Assembly (NCBI RefSeq): GCF_017301335.1
Contig: NZ_CP071247.1
Span: 3,596,001-3,660,000, forward strand
Direction of reading: 5' to 3'
DNA from: Marinobacter salinisoli
GTDB lineage: Bacteria > Pseudomonadota > Gammaproteobacteria > Pseudomonadales > Oleiphilaceae
Length of the DNA stretch: 64,000 nt
Part shown: positions 26,897 through 35,031 of the stretch, in pieces
Numbering within the stretch: position 1 is the first letter of the stretch
Layout of the letters: each line of letters begins with the position of its first letter
The notes under the pieces: model-generated
The model's input: only the letters and a program-made list of their open reading frames with translations
Database searches by the model: none
Told to the model about the DNA's origin: nothing
Translations under genes and position numbers: made by a program

Positions 26897-27129
26897 GATG
26901 CGCCTCCTCAACGGTATAAAAAAGGTTGAAATTCTGCTGATTTCAGATTCACCCGTCAATGAACGGGTGCCTATACATTAGTGTGCTCCGCCGGGCTGAA
27001 CGAGGCACGGTGGGTAAACCGTTCCGTTGCCAGTATGGCCCAAAGACAATGACTCCGTCGCAACAGCGGAATGCCCGGATGCCTTATACTCGACACTACC
27101 ACAGGCCATACCTGCAGGATGCAGTGACC

Positions 27130-29328
27130 ATGACAGAGACTGGCAAGGCCAGAAGCACCGGACGCATTTTCGCCGCCATAGTGGGTATGGTGGCCATCAT
27201 TGGCGCTTACCTGCTCCTTGAAAACAGCCTCAATCAGCTGGCCGAAGCACGCCAGATGGAGCGCCTGCCCTACACGCCTCTGGGTGCCGTGACCCAGGGC
27301 CCCTACGCCCTGCGCGGTCAGGTGGCAGCAAACAACACCACCGTGCGCACCCCCTACTCCGGCACCGCCGCTGTCTATTACCGCTATACGCTGGAAGAGG
27401 AGTACCGGGATTCCGACGGCGACCGCCACACCCGCACGCTGGACTCAGGCACGGCCGGTGGCGAGTTTCTTCTGACCGATTCGACAGGCGCCCTGCGCAT
27501 AGCCCCCGGCTCGGCGGAGGACCTCCAGTGGCGGATTGAACGTTCCTACCAGCGTCAGGAAGGCGACCGGATCTATTCCGAGTGGGCGCTGTCGCCCGGA
27601 GACACAGTCAACACCCTCGGACGCTACGACAGCCAGGAAGATCAGCTGGTGTTTTCGGGCCTTGAAGTGTTTAGCCTGCCCGCGCTGGTCTCGACACGCG
27701 GCCTCAGCGTAGCCGGTGGTGACCGGCTCCTGGACGTTGCCATTCGGATCTCTGCCGGCACCGGCCTGCTGGCACTGGGCGTAGCCCTGCTGCTGACCTT
27801 TGCCCGGGTGCACCGGTTCTGGGTGTTCGTGGTGGCGATGCTCTTTGCCGTCGCCGGCACGCTCTGTGTCATGGGCGCGACGAAACTCAGCCAAGAGTGG
27901 GCGTCGGTCGCTACCCTGTATGACACCCGTCACCAGGGCCTGCTGGCGCAACCGGAAAACGCACTTGTGCTGGCAGACGTCGCGGCGTTCCAGCAACTGA
28001 TTCACCGCAGCACACATGGTTGGCTCGACACCTGGCTGTACCGGCGCACCGTGGCAACCCCCTTGCCGGTACCTGACCTCGACGCCCAGGCCAAAGCCCT
28101 GGTGCAACAACTGGTAGCCGCCAAGCCCCAAACCCGCTATGAACACACCTGGGTGAGCTGGATACTGGCGGCTGCGGCCGCGGCAGCCGCCGCATTACTG
28201 CTGGTTGCTGCAATTCGACAGGTCAAGTTCAAGCGCCTGATCGAAGCCGTGCCCACCAGCAGCGCAACGGGGCTCAGTTATGGCCTGGCGGAACTGAACG
28301 GAACTGTCCGTGCCGATGAACATGCCGGTACCCTCAGCGACCCGCTGCGCCATGAACCCTGCGTGGCCTATAACTATCGGGTGGAAGAAAAACGGGGTAC
28401 TGACAAGGAGAACAACTGGCGCATTGTCGAGCGCGACGTCGATCAGGTTCCGTTCTGGCTGGAAGACAGCCACGGCCGCGCCCGGATTCAGCCGGAAGGC
28501 GCGGATTTCGACTTTCCCAAACGGTATTCGGAAACCCGGGGCGACCGGCGCTATACCGTGCAACTGCTCCCGCCGGGCACCCGTCTTTTCTGTCTTGGCT
28601 TCGCCGGCCTGAACCAACAACAGCCCGATCAGCTGGTGCTGCAGGACGATGCCGACAACCCGTTCCTGCTGAGCGCAAAAACCGAAGCCCGAATTGTCGA
28701 AAGCAGTGGTGCTCGGGGCTTCCTCATCACCGCCGCTGCGCTGGCGCTGGCGTTGTTTTCCGCGACGTCCGTGCTTGCTGCCGATGGCAGCTTCAGCCCG
28801 GGAAACCTGCTTGCCTCAGCACTGGTGGTGCCTGTCACGCTGTGCCTGTATCTGGCGATCCTGCATTACAACGACATGGTGTTCCTGAAAAAACGCGTCG
28901 ATCGTGCTGAGGCCAACATCGATACCATTTTGCAACAGCGATACGACCTGTGGCCGAACCTGGAAACCGCAGTGAACGCTTTTTTACAACATGAGAAACA
29001 GCTGCTGGAAACCATAGCCGCCCTCAGGGCAGCTAAGCCATCTGGACTGGAAGGAGCCCGGCAAACGGGCGATCGCCTGGACAGGGAAAGGCGCGTGACC
29101 GCCGCGCTTCAAGCCCGGATAGAAGACTATCCGGACCTGAAGAGCCACGCTGTCGTGAGTCGTTTCATGGCGATCATGGCAGAAACGGAAAACTACCTGG
29201 CCCTGCTAAGAAACAGTCAAACCGACAGCGCCACTATCTACAACACCCGGATACAGTCTTTTCCAGACCTTATACTTGCCCGGTTGTTCGGATTTCAGCC
29301 GGTTACGCCGCTGGGGAAAACCTCTTAA
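27130..29328 (+). CDS. Membrane protein with two BAM/GIDE-like domains fused to a LemA domain
   Basis: A 732-residue protein not matching a single standard family. After an N-terminal helix (about 12-32) comes a first GIDE/BAM-like domain (about 45-190; LRGQVAANN, AAVYYRYTLEEE, GEFLLTDSTGALRI). Two helices (about 205-250), a soluble linker and a further Ala-rich helix follow, then a second copy (about 375-525; ELNGTVRADE, CVAYNYRVEEKR, VPFWLEDSHGRARI), two helices, and a C-terminal LemA domain (about 580-732; RVDRAEANIDTILQQRYDLW, IYNTRIQSFPDLILARLFGF). GIDE-like and LemA proteins are often encoded together; here they are one chain. Function is unknown. The ATG at 27130 precedes the first helix. 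Confidence 0.8.
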   Translation: MTETGKARSTGRIFAAIVGMVAIIGAYLLLENSLNQLAEARQMERLPYTPLGAVTQGPYALRGQVAANNTTVRTPYSGTAAVYYRYTLEEEYRDSDGDRHTRTLDSGTAGGEFLLTDSTGALRIAPGSAEDLQWRIERSYQRQEGDRIYSEWALSPGDTVNTLGRYDSQEDQLVFSGLEVFSLPALVSTRGLSVAGGDRLLDVAIRISAGTGLLALGVALLLTFARVHRFWVFVVAMLFAVAGTLCVMGATKLSQEWASVATLYDTRHQGLLAQPENALVLADVAAFQQLIHRSTHGWLDTWLYRRTVATPLPVPDLDAQAKALVQQLVAAKPQTRYEHTWVSWILAAAAAAAAALLLVAAIRQVKFKRLIEAVPTSSATGLSYGLAELNGTVRADEHAGTLSDPLRHEPCVAYNYRVEEKRGTDKENNWRIVERDVDQVPFWLEDSHGRARIQPEGADFDFPKRYSETRGDRRYTVQLLPPGTRLFCLGFAGLNQQQPDQLVLQDDADNPFLLSAKTEARIVESSGARGFLITAAALALALFSATSVLAADGSFSPGNLLASALVVPVTLCLYLAILHYNDMVFLKKRVDRAEANIDTILQQRYDLWPNLETAVNAFLQHEKQLLETIAALRAAKPSGLEGARQTGDRLDRERRVTAALQARIEDYPDLKSHAVVSRFMAIMAETENYLALLRNSQTDSATIYNTRIQSFPDLILARLFGFQPVTPLGKTS

Positions 29329-30023
29329 CCTGACAGACCAAGGTTCTGTGCATCCATCTCGATACACCGGTCCAGCAACGCCAGGTAATCCGCTTTGGCT
29401 TTACGCTTGGTTTCTTTGTGGGCCCGCATGTTCAGCTGGCGCAATTGCTGGGCCTGCTCGTTGGCACGCGCCATTAACTCGGAGGACGGCACGATTTCAT
29501 CCAGGAATCCGGCTGCAATGGCCCCCTCGGGGCTGTAGATTTCCGCATTCACCACCGAACGATAGAAATGGGCTGGTGCCAGGCGATGGCGCGCGATCTC
29601 CAGCCCTGCATGGTGCATCGTCATTCCGATCGCCACTTCGTTCAAACCCAGCTTGAACGGTCCTTCGGTGCCGATGCGGTAATCCACAGACAAAAGAACA
29701 AACGCGCCTTTGGCGATGGCATGCCCGTTACACGCGGCGATCACCGGCAACGGGAACCCGGCCAGACGACGCGTGAAGGTAGACCCGACGGTCACCAGTG
29801 CAGTGGCGGCTTCCGGTCCTTTCTGCATTTCTTTCAGGTCGTAGCCACCGGAAAAAATACCCATCTGCCCGGTCAGAATCACCACGGCCTTGTCCTGTTC
29901 AGCACGATCCAGGGCGGCATTCAGAGCCTCAAAGACCTCATGGCTCAGGGCGTTGGCCTTGCCGTTTGCAATCGTGACAGTCGCGACACCATCGTTCAGT
30001 TCATAGCTTACAAGCTCGGTCAC
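29325..30023 (-). CDS. Enoyl-CoA hydratase/isomerase (crotonase) family protein
   Basis: A 232-residue crotonase, short for the family. N-terminal VATVTIANGKANALSHEVFE, oxyanion segment GIFSGGYDLKEM and second segment CNGHAIAKGAFVLLSVDYRI are visible. The usual catalytic Glu pair is not clear: GLNEVAIGM has one Glu, so an isomerase-like or other reaction is possible. GTG at 30023 is chosen because GAGGAG precedes it. Its stop codon overlaps that of the BAM-LemA gene by a few bases. Confidence 0.85.
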   Translation of the reverse strand: MTELVSYELNDGVATVTIANGKANALSHEVFEALNAALDRAEQDKAVVILTGQMGIFSGGYDLKEMQKGPEAATALVTVGSTFTRRLAGFPLPVIAACNGHAIAKGAFVLLSVDYRIGTEGPFKLGLNEVAIGMTMHHAGLEIARHRLAPAHFYRSVVNAEIYSPEGAIAAGFLDEIVPSSELMARANEQAQQLRQLNMRAHKETKRKAKADYLALLDRCIEMDAQNLGLSG

Positions 30024-30480
30024 CGGTTTTTTCTCCTCATCCGCTGTTGATTCAAACCGGATGAACTGTGCCAGCTTCCGGGACTGGAGGCCATAGCTGA
30101 TATGGTCGTGCCGCCATCGTGTGGCCGGAAAGTGGCACCATGAATTGGCGGCAGGGGTCGCAAAGCGGGCATCCCGAGTGTGCAGTAACGCCCCACCAGC
30201 CCCAAACACAGGGCGTTGAGCGCAATCACAAGACCTCGATTCCTGCGAGTTGCTCTCACGCTATCGGCGCTGAACAATCAACATCCCGCACTATTTTTTT
30301 GAGGCACCTCCCAAAAACAATAATCGTGCGAATTAGGGCAGCAGCCCACATTCCAAATTTTGGTATAAGACAGTACGACAAATCGATATTTGTCGTCATG
30401 GGGACGTATCTCGAAAGCAGGGTCTTGTGCCTTCTGCACACACCACGTTGCCCCAAATGGACAATCGGCAAGGAGCCCAA
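30024..30480. other. Intergenic region with dispersed repeat
   Basis: 457 bases without a supported gene. It holds one copy of the dispersed repeat (30102-30174), an AT-rich promoter-like part for the downstream barrel gene (30290-30400), and no other clear feature. Confidence 0.5.
30102..30174 (+). repeat. Dispersed intergenic repeat, copy A
   Basis: Shares with copy C (38691-38761) the order GTGGCCGGA, then CACCAT-AATTGG, then GGTCGCAAAGCGG-CAT. Flanking TGCC and GGCA elements could form a hairpin. It lies in an intergenic spacer with no ORF. Confidence 0.65.
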
Positions 30481-31257
30481 ATGAAGTCTGCCAAAAACAG
30501 TTTTGCACTCACATTTATAGGATTGAGTCTTCTCTCGACCAACACACACGCTGCGCCCCCTTCCTACAGTTTTGTATCGGTTGATTATTTGAGATCCGAA
30601 CTCAAGGATGTACCACTCAATATCGAGACTTACGTTTCGATTCCTGAAAAAGATGTGACATTTGACGGCCTTCAGTTGGCGGCCAGCTTTGATTTCGGAA
30701 ACAACTGGTTCGGGCAAGTCCGATTCCAACAAATCAACGGAGAAACCAACCACATTATTGAAACTCCGTTAGGCAATATCTCGCCGGACGCTATACCTCC
30801 TGGCGCCACATCAAACGAGGATAATATTGAACTTGACCTAACGGGCTCTTTGGTGACGATATCCGCGGGCTACATCTTCTTCCAGGATGACATGAGCAGT
30901 GCATATTTAGCAGGCGGCTATGCACATACAAAGGTCGAAATCGAACTTGAGAACACCAATATTTTCCGAGATTCGAATGGCAATCGAGTTCCCAATCTAC
31001 CCGGCTATTTCGAGTCGGGAACTGCATCTGGCAGTGGTGATGATTCCGGAGCGATCTTATCCATCGGATACCGACGAAACATCACCGATACGCTCCAGGC
31101 AGGTTTGCGTGCAGATCACTACACGGTAGGAAATTCGTCCAGCGAGCTCACACTTGAAGGCATCTATTTTCTGACGACAGGTTTGGGACTTCAGGTTGGT
31201 GGAACCTTCTATGATGATGGCAGCCAATACAATTTGGGCGCCCGCTACAATTTCTGA
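30481..31257 (+). CDS. Outer-membrane beta-barrel protein
   Basis: A 258-residue protein with signal peptide (1-24, ending THA) and alternating amphipathic strands ending in YNLGARYNF, with C-terminal Phe. It resembles small OmpW/OmpA-like barrels in layout, but no specific family is recognised. GGAG is placed before the ATG at 30481, which is preferred over an upstream in-frame start. Base use is AT-richer than core genes. A hairpin follows at 31266. Confidence 0.7.
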   Translation: MKSAKNSFALTFIGLSLLSTNTHAAPPSYSFVSVDYLRSELKDVPLNIETYVSIPEKDVTFDGLQLAASFDFGNNWFGQVRFQQINGETNHIIETPLGNISPDAIPPGATSNEDNIELDLTGSLVTISAGYIFFQDDMSSAYLAGGYAHTKVEIELENTNIFRDSNGNRVPNLPGYFESGTASGSGDDSGAILSIGYRRNITDTLQAGLRADHYTVGNSSSELTLEGIYFLTTGLGLQVGGTFYDDGSQYNLGARYNF

Positions 31258-31265
31258 AACACATG

Positions 31266-31292
31266 GCTCTCGGTGCCTTTTGCGCCGAGAGC
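31266..31292 (+). terminator. Stem-loop after the barrel gene
   Basis: GCTCTCGG (31266-31273) pairs with CCGAGAGC (31285-31292); an extra G-C pair closes the loop. No U tract follows, so termination is uncertain. Confidence 0.4.
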
Positions 31293-31390
31293 AAGCCCAA
31301 CAGGCCTTGCAGCATTTGGCTAACTCACGAGCCACTCACAACCTGATTCTGGTCGCAAAATTCACCAGCCCAATATCCGCTTGCGCCATT

Positions 31391-31804
31391 TTACGCCTTT
31401 ATACCTCTGGTGCCAGAACACCCTTTGAATTTCACTAATTGGTTAATGGTATCGAGCCTTTTATGGATTTCATTAAGCTGAGTACTTAAGCCCTCTCTTT
31501 GATCCACAAAAAGCAACGCAGGAGGGAAAATTAACACGCCAATGAAACCCGCTGCCTGATCACCAGCTCTTTTCTCGCTCACGTTAGAATAGAGTTCCTC
31601 TCTGGCCTGTGCTATTTCGTTGATCTCCTCGCTTAGTTGAGAACAGCTTTTCTCTAGATCCGGCTTATTAAACTCTTTTTCCGACAGCTTATCAGTAGCA
31701 TCGATAGAGCTAATATCTCTCGGGAGATCTGGGGGCGGAGTCACACAGGCACTCAAAGCCAACACAAGAAACAGGGGTGCTCTACTCAACAAATTTGACT
31801 GCAC
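31391..31804 (-). CDS. Small lipoprotein of unknown function
   Basis: A 137-residue predicted lipoprotein with lipobox LALSAC at about 20, a helical, charged region (about 45-85, SEEINEIAQAREELYSNVSE) with coiled-coil character, a short hydrophobic segment (FIGVLIFPPALLFV) and a C-terminal helix. It starts inside the preceding lipoprotein gene (23 bp overlap), so translation is probably coupled. No family was recognised. AT-rich. Confidence 0.65.
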   Translation of the reverse strand: MQSNLLSRAPLFLVLALSACVTPPPDLPRDISSIDATDKLSEKEFNKPDLEKSCSQLSEEINEIAQAREELYSNVSEKRAGDQAAGFIGVLIFPPALLFVDQREGLSTQLNEIHKRLDTINQLVKFKGCSGTRGIKA

Positions 31805-32141
31805 GGCCCTGTCCTTCTAACTCTCCCCAACTCAATGCTCCAATACCCACCGAGCCGTATCTAACGAAGATAATCGCGTCAGCGCCAAGCATAGAGGCTT
31901 TTTGTTTTAAGAGCTTGTTTACGTCTTCCTGTGTCGGGTCATCATGAAATAATGTGGTCTTTCTCGCTTTTGCTTTAATATCATCAAGAATCCTATACCT
32001 TTTATTGTCTATATCGTGCTCAGTGACAACAATTTTGTCGGGATGAACTTTAAACACAGGATTATCAGCGTATGGATCATAATTATTATTCGCACACCCA
32101 CTAACAAAGATGATTAGAAACGGCACTAAAACTCTAAACAT
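31782..32141 (-). CDS. Small lipoprotein, first of an overlapping pair
   Basis: A 119-residue predicted lipoprotein: the start at 32141 has GGAG six bases upstream and gives a signal with lipobox IFVSGC. The mature part has DIKAKARKTTLFHDDPTQED, then ASMLGADAIIFVRYGSVG, a pattern that recalls small envelope lipoproteins with a YbjQ-like alpha/beta module, but I do not assign a family. It overlaps the next lipoprotein gene by 23 bp and the two form an orphan-type operon in an AT-rich segment. Confidence 0.65.
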   Translation of the reverse strand: MFRVLVPFLIIFVSGCANNNYDPYADNPVFKVHPDKIVVTEHDIDNKRYRILDDIKAKARKTTLFHDDPTQEDVNKLLKQKASMLGADAIIFVRYGSVGIGALSWGELEGQGRAVKFVE

Positions 32142-32763
32142 GAAAATCTCCATTATGTTTGTGATTCCGAACCTTAACACATCGAAAACTTTTACCCAGT
32201 GATCTGGTTTCTATTTCGCAAAACAGCAATTAAGCAGAAGTATCTGATCTTTTAAAAATCTGACCTTTTGGTCCCCACGACCTTCGCGTCTTCGAGCAAC
32301 TCGCCTCTCGTTAGACTGCACAATCCCCATGCAAAGAAGCGGAATTCATACACGAAATTCGAATATTTTGCAGAGATTTACGCGAGTAAGAGAGTTCTTG
32401 ATGGAATCTAATAGCTGTTCCCAATGCTACCGGCTTAGCTTTAAGAAAACCTGGGAGGTCTCGACGGTCGCAAAGCGGACATTCAGGTTGTGGGAGTGCC
32501 GCCGATCAGTGGAGTTCACCGAAACGATTTTGACAACACAGCCACTCGTTATACTCAAGTACAAGCCGTCGGTCAGTTGATCCTTAAGAGGCCTGTCACC
32601 GACATACATTTGGGAACAGTTGGAGCATTGTGATCACTATTTGGAATCGTTGATCACAACCAGGTGCCCCCGAAAAAAGCCAGCATGACCCAAATCACCA
32701 AAATACTCTGAACCACTGAGGCCCCGGTAAAAGCCAACCAGAAACACTCGCAGGCCAAGAGCC
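32142..32763. other. 622-bp spacer with partial repeat and a possible tiny ORF
   Basis: No full gene is supported. It contains repeat copy B (32452-32486). On the minus strand just after the histone-deacetylase stop, 32654-32758 reads as 34 mostly hydrophobic residues (SVVQSILVIWVMLAFFGG in the core) from a TTG without a good ribosome-binding site; a small membrane protein is possible but weak. Confidence 0.4.
32452..32486 (+). repeat. Dispersed intergenic repeat, partial copy B
   Basis: TGGGA followed by GGTCGCAAAGCGGACATTCAG matches only the right half of copies A and C; the left half is missing or decayed. Confidence 0.5.
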
Positions 32764-33882
32764 CTAATCCGAACCGGCGTCATCCTCATCGCAGAACGCA
32801 GATTGATGGAATTCTTTGGCGGCTTGAGCTTCTTTGACGCCAGTTTCAAACAGTTCGGGAACATCGCCGCCAGCGAGAACTTCCAACACGGCGTGTACCC
32901 CATGGGAGAGCGAGGTGAGGTTATAGCCGCCCTCCAGAACCAGTGCTAATCGCCCCTGGCAATGCTTGTCGGCAATGTCCTGCACGATGCGGGTGATTGC
33001 TTTAAAACCGTCGAAGGACAGGTTCAGGGCCATGTCGTTGCGGTGGGGATCGAAGCCTGCTGAAACAAGCACGATATCGGGTTTGAAGTAGTCAGCCGCA
33101 GGCACAAGAATTTCTCGGAACACCTTTTCAAAGGCAATGTCGCCAGCGGACTCTGGCAGCGGCACGTTGATCGTGTAGCCCTCGCCAAGACCATCGCCCA
33201 CTTGCTCGAGATGTCCGGAGCCCGGATAAAACGGCGCGGCGCAGTGGGTATCGAAGAACAACACATCCGGATCTGCCCAGAAGATATCCTGCGTGCCATT
33301 GCCGTGGTGGGCATCCCAGTCGACGATCAGCACTCGCTGGCAATCCAATTTGGCCTGCGCGTGCGCGGCGGCTACGGCGACGTTATTGAGCAGGCAGAAT
33401 CCGCGCGCGCGGACTGGTTCCGCATGGTGGCCCGGAGGTCGCACAAGCGCAAACGCGCTTTGAGCATCGCCTTTGACAACGCTCTCCACGGCAGCAATTG
33501 CGTTGCCAGCAGCGGCGAACGCGGCATCGATGCTTGCGGGCGAGACGGCCGTTGTATCTTTGTCAAGCCAGGCGCGCTTGCCCGCCAGCGAAGTGAGGTG
33601 GTCCAGATAAGACGTTGTATGAACCCGGGCGAGCTGTTCGTAGCTTGCCGGTTTGGCACCGCCACAAATCTGAACCCCGGGGATGGGGTTTTTGTCCAGG
33701 TGCGCCTTGATTTCTGAAAGCCGCCCAGGGTGTTCGGGGTAACTCCATTTAAAGTTCAGCCCCTGGAGAATGCTCCTGACGCGTTTTTCCACACGACTGG
33801 CCAAGAACGGAAGCTCTACTTCGGGGTTGTGTTCCAACATGATGTCGTCATAAAAAACATGAACGCTGCGATCGCCAATCAT
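32764..33882 (-). CDS. Histone-deacetylase-family (class II-like) amidohydrolase
   Basis: A 372-residue zinc-dependent deacetylase relative; bacterial members act on acetylpolyamines, acetylated small molecules or acetyl-lysine. The His dyad is H152-H153 (RPPGHHAE), zinc ligands are D190 and H192 (DWDAHHGNGTQ) and D278 (SAGFDPHRND), and the tyrosine loop is EGGYNL. The C-terminus ends in an acidic tail. Substrate unknown. Confidence 0.93.
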   Translation of the reverse strand: MIGDRSVHVFYDDIMLEHNPEVELPFLASRVEKRVRSILQGLNFKWSYPEHPGRLSEIKAHLDKNPIPGVQICGGAKPASYEQLARVHTTSYLDHLTSLAGKRAWLDKDTTAVSPASIDAAFAAAGNAIAAVESVVKGDAQSAFALVRPPGHHAEPVRARGFCLLNNVAVAAAHAQAKLDCQRVLIVDWDAHHGNGTQDIFWADPDVLFFDTHCAAPFYPGSGHLEQVGDGLGEGYTINVPLPESAGDIAFEKVFREILVPAADYFKPDIVLVSAGFDPHRNDMALNLSFDGFKAITRIVQDIADKHCQGRLALVLEGGYNLTSLSHGVHAVLEVLAGGDVPELFETGVKEAQAAKEFHQSAFCDEDDAGSD

Positions 33883-33944
33883 GAAACTCGTCCTTTTTCG
33901 AAAAACCGGAATGCCCTCGCTTTAAGAGCTGATAGCACTTGATG

Positions 33945-34481
33945 TTACTCAGCCAAGGCCGCCTTTACCGTTGACGTAAACGCCGAGGCACGAACTCCGA
34001 TGGTTTCAAAACCCATCCTGGTCCAAACCGCCTTGGCTTGCTTGTTGGTTGCCGCGTATTCGAGGACCAGCTCGTGCGCATGGTGACTTTCCGCAAATGC
34101 CACCAGATGCTTTAGCAAGGCCCTGAAAACACCCAGACTGCGAAACTCGGGCTCCACCCATACGTCATCAATAACGGCCGATCGATATTCAACGGGCTCG
34201 ACTTGTTCCCAGATGCCCTGACTTCGCCAAACATAGACATACCCCATGCCGATAAGGCCACGCCCGGGTTGCTCCGCCACCAGCAAATGCTTGTTCTCGT
34301 CGCCCAGTGCAGAGTGCAACACCTCCAGCAGGCGCTGATACTCACCCTCCTTGAGCGTCTTTGGCGCAGAACCCGCGACATGAAGCGCGAGTTTGGCAAG
34401 AAACTCCACAAGCACAGGAAGATCGGTATCGATTGCTTCCCGGATCAGAAAGTTTGGCTGTTTCGCTTTCTTCTCTGCCAT
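33945..34481 (-). CDS. GNAT-family N-acetyltransferase
   Basis: A 178-residue acetyltransferase with the acetyl-CoA loop near VEPEFRSLGVFRALLKHL and the C-terminal signature YAATNKQAKAVWTRMGFE. It lies 62 bp downstream of the deacetylase-family gene on the same strand only in the sense of order; the two are separate units reading the same way. The ATG at 34481 is preferred; the frame is open for 64 further codons upstream but those residues do not look like a GNAT extension. Substrate unknown. Confidence 0.85.
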   Translation of the reverse strand: MAEKKAKQPNFLIREAIDTDLPVLVEFLAKLALHVAGSAPKTLKEGEYQRLLEVLHSALGDENKHLLVAEQPGRGLIGMGYVYVWRSQGIWEQVEPVEYRSAVIDDVWVEPEFRSLGVFRALLKHLVAFAESHHAHELVLEYAATNKQAKAVWTRMGFETIGVRASAFTSTVKAALAE

Positions 34482-34740
34482 AAATGCCCTCGAACACGCC
34501 GATTGGGACAGCCAGTGGATAATATGGACGTTCCCTGCCCCTTCGGCATCAGTGTGCCAGATCGGAGGTGTGATCCGTAACCGTTCAAAACAGGCGGCGT
34601 CATCATCAATGTGAGAACCACCGGCATTGCCCGAACAAAGAATGCAGTCAGTATTCATGGGGGCGATTTGCACAGCAAGGGCGTGGTTCGCAAACGACTA
34701 CATCGCTCTAAACTCCTGCCGCCGAGTTCAGGCTGTTCAT

Positions 34741-34780
34741 TCGGTGGCCAAAGAGCGAGCCGGCCACAATACGGTGCCAC
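34741..34780 (-). repeat. Dispersed intergenic repeat, decayed copy E
   Basis: Read on the minus strand it gives TGGCACCGTATTGTGGCCGG followed by a TGGCCACCGA segment, matching the left, hairpin-forming half of the family; the GGTCGCAAAGCGG part is not clear. Confidence 0.4.
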
Positions 34781-34810
34781 GAAAATTGTCCACCGGCGGC
34801 ACGGGGCAAG

Positions 34811-34846
34811 TTGCCCACAGAATCTGTGGATAACTCTGTTAGCACT
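34811..34846 (+). repeat. DnaA-box intergenic repeat, copy 1
   Basis: CCCACAGAATCTGTGG is a near-perfect palindrome, running into TGTGGATAA (34825-34833), the perfect complement of the DnaA box TTATCCACA, then CTCTGTTAGCAC. Same core order as copies at 36538 and 43185. Confidence 0.7.
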
Positions 34847-35031
34847 GACGGGAAAGGAACGGCAAAGCGCCGGTTAGCAGGCGTGCGCCTGAAGTGAGTG
34901 GAAAACAACCAGGGTCAGAAACATTGAGCCAGAACGGTTAGAAAAGCGGCAACAGACTGGCCCGCGTGGCAGACCGACGGATCGCGACTATGCTCTGAGT
35001 CAGGCATCGTTTGCCACCGCAGAGGGCCGCC

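Larger units (their letters stand above)
34482..35031. other. 550-bp spacer with composite repeat
   Basis: It holds repeat copy E (34741-34780, minus orientation) followed about 60 bp later by a DnaA-box repeat (34811-34846). No gene is supported. Confidence 0.5.

Noticed and set aside
34482..34673. 64-codon N-terminal extension of the GNAT gene (MQIAPMNTDC...)
   Set aside because: The frame is open, but the residues do not resemble a GNAT domain or another known domain, and a good start with GAGGG lies at 34481.
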